This document shows, in pieces, positions 8,365 to 15,519 of a stretch of DNA of 21,249 nt (positions are counted from its first letter, which is position 1; each line of letters opens with the position of its first letter). This DNA comes from Anaerohabitans sp036788095. GTDB lineage: Bacteria > Zhuqueibacterota > Zhuqueibacteria > Residuimicrobiales > Residuimicrobiaceae. Under the pieces are notes generated by a model, which saw only the letters and a program-made list of their open reading frames with translations, had not been told where the DNA came from and did no database searches. Location: the NCBI GenBank assembly GCA_036788095.1, contig DAIQOA010000066.1, positions 1-21,249 on the forward strand, given 5' to 3'. A program made the position numbers and the translations under genes.

Positions 8365-9033
8365 ATGAAAAAATTATTTGTTTTGCTGGCACTGACGTGC
8401 GCATTCTTCAGCTGTGGAAAAAAGGAACAGCCGGCGCCCGGCCGTCAGGATCAGCAGGCAGCCCCCTGTCAGCCGCTGAGCGATGCCCAGATTCAGCAGC
8501 TGCTGGAAAAAGTGAAACAAACGCCCATGGAACCGGTCGGGGCCAACGAAAAAGCGGTGCTGGAGACCAATTACGGCAAAATGGTGCTGGCGTTTTTCCC
8601 GGACAAGGCGCCCATGCATTGCACCTCCTTCAAGCGGCTGGTGTCTGCCGGCTATTATGATTGCACCGCCTTTCATCGCGTCATCCCCGGTTTCATGATC
8701 CAGGGAGGCGACCTCAACAGCAAGGATGCCATTATCGGCAATGAGGGCACCGGCGGCCCCGGCTACAGCCTGCCTGCCGAGTTCAACGATCTGCATCATG
8801 ACAAGGGCATTCTGTCCATGGCCCGGTCGGCGGATCCCAACAGCGCCGGCAGCCAGTTCTTTATCTGCCTGGGGCGGGAGCGTACCGCCCATCTGGACGG
8901 CCAATACACTATCTTTGGACAGCTGGTGGAGGGCATGGAAGTGCTGGAAAAGATCGGCCAGGTGCAGACCGGCGAGGGCGATGCCCCGGTTCAGCCGGTG
9001 GTGATCACCAAAGCCTATATGCAGGCGAACTAG
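8365..9033 (+). CDS. Cyclophilin-type peptidyl-prolyl cis-trans isomerase, lipoprotein
   Basis: This gene encodes 222 residues when started at the ATG at 8365, which has GGAGG 4 nt upstream; the in-frame GTG at 8347 lies before that site and is rejected. The first 17 residues (MKKLFVLLALTCAFFSC) are a lipoprotein signal with an F-F-S-C lipobox, relaxed but common in the Bacteroidota/FCB groups. A Gln/Pro-rich linker follows. The cyclophilin domain (about 68-220) shows FHRVIPGFMIQGGD, a GPGYSLPAEF segment, SMARSADPNSAGSQFFI and a TIFGQLVEGMEVLEKI C-terminus. It therefore probably catalyses proline isomerisation in the periplasm while anchored to a membrane. It is monocistronic: a strong terminator follows at 9053-9099. 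Confidence 0.93.
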   Translation: MKKLFVLLALTCAFFSCGKKEQPAPGRQDQQAAPCQPLSDAQIQQLLEKVKQTPMEPVGANEKAVLETNYGKMVLAFFPDKAPMHCTSFKRLVSAGYYDCTAFHRVIPGFMIQGGDLNSKDAIIGNEGTGGPGYSLPAEFNDLHHDKGILSMARSADPNSAGSQFFICLGRERTAHLDGQYTIFGQLVEGMEVLEKIGQVQTGEGDAPVQPVVITKAYMQAN

Positions 9034-9052
9034 ATCGTATTCTTTCGAACAT

Positions 9053-9099
9053 ACGCCGCGAGTCCATGCGCAATCAGGACTCCCGGCGTTTATTTTTTT
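9053..9099 (+). terminator. Intrinsic terminator after the cyclophilin lipoprotein gene
   Basis: The 12-nt arms at 9053-9064 and 9078-9089 pair at 11 of 12 positions (one C-C mismatch) around a 13-nt loop. They are followed by a T-rich tract (TTTATTTTTTT). The hairpin starts 19 nt after the stop codon. Confidence 0.88.
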
Positions 9100-9143
9100 A
9101 CCGCGCAGCTTGGCGCGCTATTTTTTAAACCGGTAAAGCCTTC

Positions 9144-10832
9144 ATGAACCACCTAGTCAGAACTCTGTGTCTATCTCTTTTCTGTATGCTCGGATCAGTT
9201 GGTGCTGCTGCAGCCGATGATCCGGTGTGGATTTTCTTTTCCGATAAAGGACTGCGAATGAGCGATCGGGGGGCGTTGACGGCCGCCCGGTCCAAGTTGA
9301 CAGCGCGGGCGAAAAAACGGCGCGCCAAAGTACTGCCCGCGGACCGATTGGTCGATCCGAGCGACCTTCCGGTGAACAGCGGCTATGTGCAGGAGCTGAT
9401 GCGCCGGGGTGTGCACATCCGTGCGGTTTCCAAATGGCTCAACGCAGTCAGCGTCAGTGGCACAGCGCAGCAGCTGGAGCAGATTCAGGCTCTGCCCTTT
9501 GTGGTCAAGCGGGCGCCCGTGCTTGGCTTTAAAAGAGCGCCGCTGCCGGAGAGAAATGAATTGCTCAAACCCACGACGCAGTCCTCAGAGGATTATGGGC
9601 CTTCGCTGTGGCAGAATGCCATGATCAAAGTTCCGGAGGTGCACGCCAACAACCTTCACGGGGAAGGAGTATTGATTGCGGTGTTCGATACCGGATTTCG
9701 CTTGAACCATGCAGCGTTCGCCACGCTGCGGGTGTTGGCGCAGTACGATTTTATTCAGCGGGATCAGAACACCAATTGGGAGACGCTGGATGCCTCTTCG
9801 CAGATCTACCATGGCACCCAGGTGCTTTCGGTTCTCGCCGGCTACAGCCCGGGCAGTCTGATCGGCCCGGCGTTTGCAAGTGAATTCCTTTTGGCGAAGA
9901 CCGAGGACACCGGATCGGAAAAACCCATCGAGGAGGATTATTGGATCGCCGCCGCTGAATGGGCCGACAGCCTGGGCGCTGACATCATCAGCACCAGCGT
10001 CGGCTACAACGACTGGTATATTTACATAAACATGAACGGGAACACCGCACCGATCACCATCGCCGCGGATCTAGCGGTCAAAAAAGGCATTTTAGTGGTC
10101 GCCTCTGCGGGCAATGAGGGCGATACCTCGTGGAAGTATGTGTTGGCGCCGGCGGACGGCGACAGCGTTCTGGCAGTGGGCGCCGTACACAGCAACGGCC
10201 AGATTGCGGCGTTCTCTTCCCGCGGACCGACAGCGGATGGCCGCATCAAGCCGGATGTGGTGACGCCGGGCGTGGGCATTCAATGCGTGGCGGTTCCGGG
10301 CAGCGAAGATGTGGGCGACAGATACACCTCCATTTCAGGGACCTCCGCGGCAGCGCCGCTCGCCGCCGGCGCGGCGGCGCTGGTGCTGGCAGCGCATCCC
10401 GACTTGACGCCCATGCAGGTGCGCGAAGCGCTCATCAGGACCGCTGACCGTGCGGCTCATCCGGACACGCTCTATGGCTATGGATTGCTCGATGCCTTTG
10501 CGGCGGTGAACTATTGGGGCGGTCCAGAGCCGTTGCCGGAAAAAAGCCAATGGGTCGGCTGTTTCCCCAACCCCTTTTCGCCCCGCCTTCATTCCCGGCT
10601 GGAGATCGTCATTGATCTGGCGGAGAACAGCCGGGTGGAGATCGAAAGTTATACCGTGCTGGGACAGAGAGCCGCGCTGATCTGGAAGGGGGAACGATCG
10701 GCCGGCAAGAACCGGCGCTGGCAGTGGGATGGCACAGATGGAAGGGGTCGGGTGCTCCCCTCCGGCGTGTATTGGCTTCGTATCCGCATCAACGAGGTCG
10801 CTCTAACGCGCAAGATCACTCTGCTCAACTGA
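9144..10832 (+). CDS. Secreted S8 (subtilisin-like) serine peptidase with C-terminal type IX/FlgD-like sorting domain
   Basis: This gene encodes 562 residues. A signal peptide (MNHLVRTLCLSLFCMLGSVG, cleavage likely near AAA-D) is followed by an inhibitor-like pro-region (to about residue 150; EDYGPSLWQNAMIKV starts the mature-looking part). The catalytic domain has Asp182 in VFDTGF, His223 in YHGTQ, oxyanion Asn324 in SAGNEGD and Ser401 in SGTSAAAP. The last 90 residues (from about 473) show the beta-sandwich pattern PNPFSP, VLGQ, WDGTDGRGR, LPSGVYWLR, ending in LTRKITLLN. This is the FlgD-Ig/type A C-terminal domain used as a type IX secretion signal in Bacteroidota and relatives. The peptidase is therefore probably exported and displayed or released at the surface. 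The ATG has only a weak ribosome-binding site. It converges on the GGDEF gene. Confidence 0.93.
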   Translation: MNHLVRTLCLSLFCMLGSVGAAAADDPVWIFFSDKGLRMSDRGALTAARSKLTARAKKRRAKVLPADRLVDPSDLPVNSGYVQELMRRGVHIRAVSKWLNAVSVSGTAQQLEQIQALPFVVKRAPVLGFKRAPLPERNELLKPTTQSSEDYGPSLWQNAMIKVPEVHANNLHGEGVLIAVFDTGFRLNHAAFATLRVLAQYDFIQRDQNTNWETLDASSQIYHGTQVLSVLAGYSPGSLIGPAFASEFLLAKTEDTGSEKPIEEDYWIAAAEWADSLGADIISTSVGYNDWYIYINMNGNTAPITIAADLAVKKGILVVASAGNEGDTSWKYVLAPADGDSVLAVGAVHSNGQIAAFSSRGPTADGRIKPDVVTPGVGIQCVAVPGSEDVGDRYTSISGTSAAAPLAAGAAALVLAAHPDLTPMQVREALIRTADRAAHPDTLYGYGLLDAFAAVNYWGGPEPLPEKSQWVGCFPNPFSPRLHSRLEIVIDLAENSRVEIESYTVLGQRAALIWKGERSAGKNRRWQWDGTDGRGRVLPSGVYWLRIRINEVALTRKITLLN

Positions 10833-10873
10833 CTGCGGGCCCGCGGCGATTTTCAGAACTGGCCGTGAAAGAG

Positions 10874-11956
10874 TCAAGCGTCCTGCTGCAGCGAGAGCAT
10901 AACCCGGTTTCTTCCCGACTGCTTGGCTTTATACAGCGCCTGGTCTGCGCGCCTCAGCATCTCTTCCGCATTTTTACCGTTTTCCGGAAAAGCGGCCACG
11001 CCGATGGAGATGGTCAAATGTTTATCCGGCAGGTTTTCTTCGCCGCTAAAGCCCGCCGCTGCGATCGCCTGGCGTAATTTTTCCGCCACTTTGCCCGCCG
11101 CCTCCGCGCTGATTTCGGGAAGAATCACCACAAACTCTTCGCCTCCATAACGGCAGACCACATCGGCTTTACGTAAATTTTTCTCCAACAGATCCGCGAC
11201 CTGACGAAGCGCTTCATCGCCGGCCAAATGACCGAGAAGATCGTTGTAATTTTTAAAATAATCGATATCGATCATGAGTACGGACATGGCGCGTTGATAG
11301 CGCTGAGCGCGGCCGATCTCTTTTGCGAATCGCTGATCGAAATAACGGCGGTTAAAGATTTGGGTCAGAGAGTCGACAAAGGCCAGTTCCCGCGTGGTGT
11401 GAAAGAGGGTGATCTTGCGGAGGTGCAGAGCGATGAACTGGCTGGTTTCACGCAGCAGCACTCTTTCCCTGGTGCTGAACGCATCTTTTTTCTGCCGGAA
11501 CAAAGCGAGAAAACCGAGAACCGAACCGGAGGATTCCGGCATCAGCGGCAATATCAGCAGACTGCCGCCTGCAGCCTGTTCCGCCTGCACCGGCAGTTCG
11601 GCAAAGTAATGAAACCCTTCCGGGCACTGGCCCAGCTTGAACGGCGGTTGCAGCCTGGACGCCTGCAAATGGCTGAGATACTCTTTGGCCGGAACGCCAG
11701 AGGCGGCGACGGCCTCGAATTTTCTTGTCGCCGGGGCGATCAGCCATAAAGAGAAACCGTCTGTCTCCAGATTGGCTTTGAAAAAGCGGTGGATCAGATT
11801 GATTGATTCACTCCGGTCAATGGTCCGGTTGAGGTCAAACGCCAGCGTTAAAAACCATTCCAGATTGCGCACGCGGCGTTTAAGCCCGTATACCATGCGC
11901 AGAATCTCTCCGCTGCCGGATGGCAGGAAGGATTCTCTTTCGTTTTCGCTTGTCAA
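10874..11956 (-). CDS. Diguanylate cyclase, GAF-GGDEF
   Basis: This gene encodes 360 residues when begun at the TTG at 11956, which has an AGGAG site 10 nt upstream and clears the previous gene's stop by 17 nt. The GTG at 12010 would add 18 residues and overlap the upstream gene, with no visible ribosome-binding site. A GAF sensor domain (about 25-185) leads into a GGDEF domain starting at FVDSLTQIFNRRYFD. The active-site loop reads GGEEF (about residue 270). An RKAD sequence exactly five residues before it is an intact RxxD inhibitory site, so product feedback is expected. DIDYFKNYND and SIGVAAFPENG are also present. The enzyme makes cyclic di-GMP from two GTP. There is no membrane segment, so it is cytosolic. 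It is the last gene of the outer-membrane barrel operon. Confidence 0.93.
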   Translation of the reverse strand: MTSENERESFLPSGSGEILRMVYGLKRRVRNLEWFLTLAFDLNRTIDRSESINLIHRFFKANLETDGFSLWLIAPATRKFEAVAASGVPAKEYLSHLQASRLQPPFKLGQCPEGFHYFAELPVQAEQAAGGSLLILPLMPESSGSVLGFLALFRQKKDAFSTRERVLLRETSQFIALHLRKITLFHTTRELAFVDSLTQIFNRRYFDQRFAKEIGRAQRYQRAMSVLMIDIDYFKNYNDLLGHLAGDEALRQVADLLEKNLRKADVVCRYGGEEFVVILPEISAEAAGKVAEKLRQAIAAAGFSGEENLPDKHLTISIGVAAFPENGKNAEEMLRRADQALYKAKQSGRNRVMLSLQQDA

Positions 11957-11973
11957 GGCTGCGGCTCTCCTGC

Positions 11974-12582
11974 TTAGTCCGTTGCCATGGATCCGGAAAC
12001 CTTGCGGCACAACACTTCAAAGGCCTGGTCCCAGGCCGGCGAGGTGGAAAAAGAAATGATGAAATTGTGGGTTTTTTCCCGTTGAGGATCCGCAAAACCG
12101 ACTTTGATCGGCGCCTTGGCTTGATGCGCCAGCGCCAGATTGATAAAAGCGAAAGACAGACTGAGATCCAGGACGATATCAAAGGACTCGGACAACAGGC
12201 GTTTTCGCATCTCTCTGGACGGCAAACCCCAATAATCCAGATCCGTCGAATTCCACTCCTTACACGGGATGGTTGCGGCGGGCAGCAGGGATTTTTGTTT
12301 GATCAGTTGAAGCCGGGCATGCGGAAACAGGGCCTGCAGGGAGTTGAGGTTTTTTTGCTGGATCGCCCGGCGATACTCGAGTTCGTTCTCGGGCAGCAGC
12401 ACCAACACCCGCTGGGTGCGGACGATTTGGGCCGGCAATGTGACCACGGTCGGCTCATGATGGGCGGTGCGAAGGAACCACCTTCTGCCGAGGTTCTGTG
12501 CAATCGATTGAAAAGACATGCTGTTCCAGTTATCTTGTGACGAGCATTCGATGCCTGATACCCCCTCGAGCAATTTACTCAT
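11974..12582 (-). CDS. DUF6913-like / GT9-fold-like protein of unknown function
   Basis: This gene encodes 202 residues from the ATG at 12582. A GTG at 12642 (222 residues) and an ATG at 12519 (181 residues, MSFQSIAQNLGRRWFL) are alternatives, and none has a good ribosome-binding site. The C-terminal half, with FDIVLDLSLSFAFINLALAH and KAPIKVGFADPQREK followed by HNFIISFS, resembles DUF6913 proteins of Bacteroidota and the N-terminal Rossmann half of heptosyltransferase-like GT9 proteins. No second glycosyltransferase domain is present, so enzymatic activity is doubtful. There is no signal peptide. It lies between the HhH-barrel gene and the diguanylate cyclase gene in the same transcription unit. 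The gene is secure; the family call is from memory of the pattern and moderate. Confidence 0.65.
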   Translation of the reverse strand: MSKLLEGVSGIECSSQDNWNSMSFQSIAQNLGRRWFLRTAHHEPTVVTLPAQIVRTQRVLVLLPENELEYRRAIQQKNLNSLQALFPHARLQLIKQKSLLPAATIPCKEWNSTDLDYWGLPSREMRKRLLSESFDIVLDLSLSFAFINLALAHQAKAPIKVGFADPQREKTHNFIISFSTSPAWDQAFEVLCRKVSGSMATD

Positions 12583-12638
12583 TTTACTTTTTGCAGTCAA
12601 CAGCCAATTCCGGCCCGGGTGGAATCGGCGCCGGCCGC

Positions 12639-14579
12639 TCACCAGCGCAGTTCAGCCTGCAGTGAAATCCAGCGCTCCCGGTTGTCGCTCGCTTCGTCCC
12701 ATCCCGAGCCGGTATGATCCCGGTCGCGGTAGATGGTCTCCTCATACTTGGCGGTCAGGTGCAGGCCCCAGTGGTGCAGCCCTGCCAGGATAAACCAGCG
12801 CCAGCCGCGGCCGTAGAGCATTTTTATCCGCAGGCGGCCGGGCAGATCCTGTTCATATGCAAAAAAACGGTTGTCGTACTCGGGCGCATGAAACCAGTTC
12901 AACCGTGCGCACAGCGAACCGGACCGGGCAAGGGACCAGTTCGCCTGCTGATACAGGGATGTCGCCTCGCTGTTCTGTTCCATGATCGCCAGCGTTTTTT
13001 GCTGCACTACACGATTCCATTCAATCCGGCTGCGCAGGCTCATGCTTTTGGCCGGCTGGTAATCGATCTGGCCCAGAACCGCGCTGCGGATTCGGTTTCT
13101 GATTATCTTTTCATCCGCCGTCAGGATTTCACTACTGGGAGTTCCCGTCCGCTGACAGCGCATGGTGACGGTCAGCTTTTTGTTAGCGGACAGCACCGCT
13201 ACGATCTGTTGTCTTTCCGACAGCGTGGAGGCATATTCCAGCCGGTAGCGCAACCAGGGATGCAACGTGTGCAGAGCGGAAAACGAGAGGGAAAGGCTCG
13301 GCAGCGGTTGCCACATCACCGCCCAGCGCAAGCTGCGACGATTTTTTTCCGGCAGGCTCAGGTGCGGATAGAGCAGATTGTCATAACCGGTGGGAATAAG
13401 CTCCAGCGTCAGTACCTGGCGCCACTGAGCCATTTGCCACCATACGCCGCTGGTGACTGCGATGGCTTGGCCGATCCGTGCGCACTCGCCGAACCAGTTT
13501 ACCGATCCAACCATAGCATCCCAGTTCAAACCGGCCGCGAGAGCGGAGCGGCCGGTGAAATCAAACAACGCATCCGGCCGGTCCTGTTTTTTGGCCGGCA
13601 CGCTCAGTTCCAGCTGCTGCACGCACAGGCCCAGACGCAGTCCTGCTGACGGCTGCCAGCGCACCACGCCGCCGGCCGCGGTTTTTTGCACCTGGTCTTT
13701 CGTGGCGCGTTCCGGTTCGCTGCGATGCAGGCCGGTGGCGATGAAAGAACGGATGGAGTCGTTTTCCAACGAGGCGTCCACTGGGGTACGGCTCCATAGA
13801 AAGGCCGCCTGCAGTCGATTCGACTCCCACTGCAGCGCGCCTCCGAATAAGCCGGCATTCTCGTCGGTGGAAAGATAAGGCCGCACCGTCTTGATTCTGC
13901 GCTTGGCGGCTGTCAGCCCATCCCATGCGTCGCTCCACTGTCCGGGATGGCTGAAGACCAGGCCTTGACCGCTTTCCGCCGTCAGATGGCCGAGGAGGAG
14001 CGAGATTCCGGGGTGCGATCGTTGCACCTGCACATAGCCGCAACGGTAATCCTGCAGAGAACGTTCGCCGCTGTCTTTTTCCATCAGCCAGCCCAGGTGC
14101 AGCCAATCCAGCGGCTGGATCTGCGCGCGAATAAGCGTTTTCTCCGGCGACCCGTTGTATTTGTTTTCAATAAATCCACGGCTTTGTTGCAGTGGCTGGG
14201 TATAAAGATAGCGGATGCCGCCCCCCGCATGTGCCCTGCGCCGTTGATCTTTACAAAAGACGAACGGCGCGATGAGCGCCAGAGTGGTTTCGTCCATGCC
14301 TTTGATCAGGGTCAATTGCTGCAGGGAGTGAAAAGGACCAAAGCGGTTGCGGAATGCGACGATGGCATGAGCCAACTGCGGTGTGATCCAGGGCAATGAT
14401 TCGAGGTCTACGGCAGAGGCGTGATTGAGGTCTATGGGCGATCGCAATAAGGACTCCAGATGATCTGACACCAGGTGATCGTCGTCAGACTCTTGCTCAG
14501 CGCCGATCATTTTTTCCCAATCCGGTTCCTGCGCCGAGAGCGAAACAAAGACCAGCAGCCAGCCGACGATCTTTTTCAT
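12639..14579 (-). CDS. Helix-hairpin-helix domain protein fused to a probable outer-membrane beta-barrel
   Basis: This gene encodes 646 residues from the ATG at 14579, whose ATGA overlaps the stop of the upstream barrel gene. The frame is open for 156 more codons, but that part is a shadow of the upstream gene. A signal peptide (MKKIVGWLLVFVSLSA, then Q) is followed by an acidic segment. A ComEA-like tandem HhH region follows at about 45-107: IDLNHASAVDLESLP, then FGPFHSLQQLTLIKGM. The rest (about 115-646) alternates hydrophobic and polar residues, is rich in Trp, Tyr, Arg and Gln, and ends in an aromatic residue (LQAELRW), as outer-membrane barrels do. Both HhH hairpins have lost key glycines (LPWITP, KGMDE), so DNA binding is uncertain. 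The function is unknown; related HhH-barrel proteins occur in Bacteroidota. Confidence 0.8.
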   Translation of the reverse strand: MKKIVGWLLVFVSLSAQEPDWEKMIGAEQESDDDHLVSDHLESLLRSPIDLNHASAVDLESLPWITPQLAHAIVAFRNRFGPFHSLQQLTLIKGMDETTLALIAPFVFCKDQRRRAHAGGGIRYLYTQPLQQSRGFIENKYNGSPEKTLIRAQIQPLDWLHLGWLMEKDSGERSLQDYRCGYVQVQRSHPGISLLLGHLTAESGQGLVFSHPGQWSDAWDGLTAAKRRIKTVRPYLSTDENAGLFGGALQWESNRLQAAFLWSRTPVDASLENDSIRSFIATGLHRSEPERATKDQVQKTAAGGVVRWQPSAGLRLGLCVQQLELSVPAKKQDRPDALFDFTGRSALAAGLNWDAMVGSVNWFGECARIGQAIAVTSGVWWQMAQWRQVLTLELIPTGYDNLLYPHLSLPEKNRRSLRWAVMWQPLPSLSLSFSALHTLHPWLRYRLEYASTLSERQQIVAVLSANKKLTVTMRCQRTGTPSSEILTADEKIIRNRIRSAVLGQIDYQPAKSMSLRSRIEWNRVVQQKTLAIMEQNSEATSLYQQANWSLARSGSLCARLNWFHAPEYDNRFFAYEQDLPGRLRIKMLYGRGWRWFILAGLHHWGLHLTAKYEETIYRDRDHTGSGWDEASDNRERWISLQAELRW

Positions 14580-15505
14580 GGCGTCTCCCGACAAAAGCAG
14601 AAAGTCATTGCGTACGTCAGGCCCAGATCCGGATGATCGGAAACGCCATAATCCAGGCGAAGCTTTTTTTGCACAATGCCGAAACCTAAAGAGAGGATGG
14701 AAGGCTCCAGAGCCCACCCCCAGCGTAGCCGCAGGATGTTTTTCCACTTGATCTCCATGGCCATGCGGAGGCGAGCCGGCCACGGAGTTTGCCGATGATA
14801 TTCCAGATAGCAATCCGCCGGTTGCCCGGCGGACCAGCGGCAGCCGATTGTCCAGGAGCAAAACGCATCCGGCTGAGTTTGCACAGATTTGCCGATTGCC
14901 GGCCGCTTGATCACCGCGCCCCAGCTGAAGGAGGGCGAGCACTGATGAAGCAGTCCCAGCTCCAGCGAATGTCCGCCGCTTTGACCGTAACGGACGATGT
15001 GCCACCAGGTGTAGCGCCAGGCCGCGCCGAGGGCGATCCTGGTCCACAGCAGGCGGGCGACTCTGCAGGAAGCGCTGCCCTCTTGATATTGGTCAAACCC
15101 CATATAGCCGATGTCCGCGGCCACTCCCTGGCCCGGGTGCACCCGGCCGATCTCCAGCCGGCACACGGTCAGCTCCTTCATGCCAAAAGGCGAATGGCCA
15201 GACATCTCGGCGTACATCCGGCGACCGACGCTCAGCGCTGCGGGATTGGCGTTGGCGCAGCCGCAGCCGGTCACACAGGTTTCAGCGCCTGCCAATGCCA
15301 AAATACGGGCAGTGCTGTAGGAGCGCACGGCCTGGGCAAAAGCGCTGCGGCAAATGAAAAGGCTGCCGCCGTAGGGCAGCAGAAGGAGGGAACCAATTAC
15401 GCCGGAGCAGCGTAACCAGTGCAGAAAGTGCTTGCTTAAAAGGCAAAATTGTTGAAAATTGCTTAAAAGTAAGCAGCTTTGAGGCAGTTTTTGGGAGAAA
15501 AGCAT
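14576..15505 (-). CDS. PorV/PorQ-like (UPF0164-type) outer-membrane barrel protein
   Basis: This gene encodes 309 residues from the ATG at 15505, which has GAGGT 9 nt upstream. The first 30 or so residues look non-conserved. The likely signal peptide is the hydrophobic stretch at about 35-58 ending SAFAQA. The mature start, STARILALAGAE followed by a NANPAALSVGRR segment, matches the opening of PorV/PorQ/UPF0164 barrels (ALGGA...NPAGL). Repeated amphipathic strands follow (RLEIGRVHPGQGVAADIGYMGF, LRLDYGVSDHPDLGLTYAMTF). The protein is unusually rich in cysteine for an outer-membrane barrel (11 after the signal peptide). It overlaps the HhH-barrel gene by 4 nt. PorV-type proteins shuttle type IX cargo at the surface; whether this one does is an inference from the PorD-like neighbour. 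Confidence 0.7.
   Translation of the reverse strand: MLFSQKLPQSCLLLSNFQQFCLLSKHFLHWLRCSGVIGSLLLLPYGGSLFICRSAFAQAVRSYSTARILALAGAETCVTGCGCANANPAALSVGRRMYAEMSGHSPFGMKELTVCRLEIGRVHPGQGVAADIGYMGFDQYQEGSASCRVARLLWTRIALGAAWRYTWWHIVRYGQSGGHSLELGLLHQCSPSFSWGAVIKRPAIGKSVQTQPDAFCSWTIGCRWSAGQPADCYLEYHRQTPWPARLRMAMEIKWKNILRLRWGWALEPSILSLGFGIVQKKLRLDYGVSDHPDLGLTYAMTFCFCRETP
15432..15474. repeat. Short direct repeats with dyads upstream of the PorD-like gene
   Basis: TTGCTTAAAAG occurs at 15432-15442 and again at 15459-15469, 27 bp apart. Each copy sits in a small dyad: TTGC/GCAA around the first (15432-15446), GCTTA/TAAGC around the second (15461-15474). The stretch is A+T-rich against its surroundings and lies 30-70 bp before the PorD-like start, so an operator is possible. 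It also lies within the N-terminal codons of the divergent barrel gene. Confidence 0.4.
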
Positions 15506-15519
15506 GTTCGTTCGACCTC
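15493..15519. promoter_or_regulatory. Paired divergent translation starts sharing one CATG
   Basis: The minus-strand ATG (15505-15503) and plus-strand ATG (15504-15506) overlap in a single CATG. Each has its own Shine-Dalgarno-like site inside the other gene: GGGAG at 15493-15497, 6 nt before the plus start, and GAGGT (plus-strand ACCTC, 15515-15519), 9 nt before the minus start. Confidence 0.55.

Noticed and set aside
10834..10850. GCGGGCCCGC palindrome between the convergent peptidase and GGDEF genes
   Set aside because: Self-complementary without a loop or U tract, so not a supported terminator.
12714..13649. 311-codon plus-strand frame
   Set aside because: Antisense to the barrel half of the HhH protein, without domain or start signals.
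14580..15047. 156-codon N-terminal extension of the HhH-barrel gene
   Set aside because: It overlaps the PorV-like gene in another frame, resembles no secreted protein, and the ATG at 14579 begins a proper signal peptide.
14789..15415. 208-codon plus-strand frame antisense to the PorV-like gene
   Set aside because: No recognisable domain or ribosome-binding site; the minus-strand protein has a signal peptide and barrel-like pattern and overlaps its neighbour in operon fashion.
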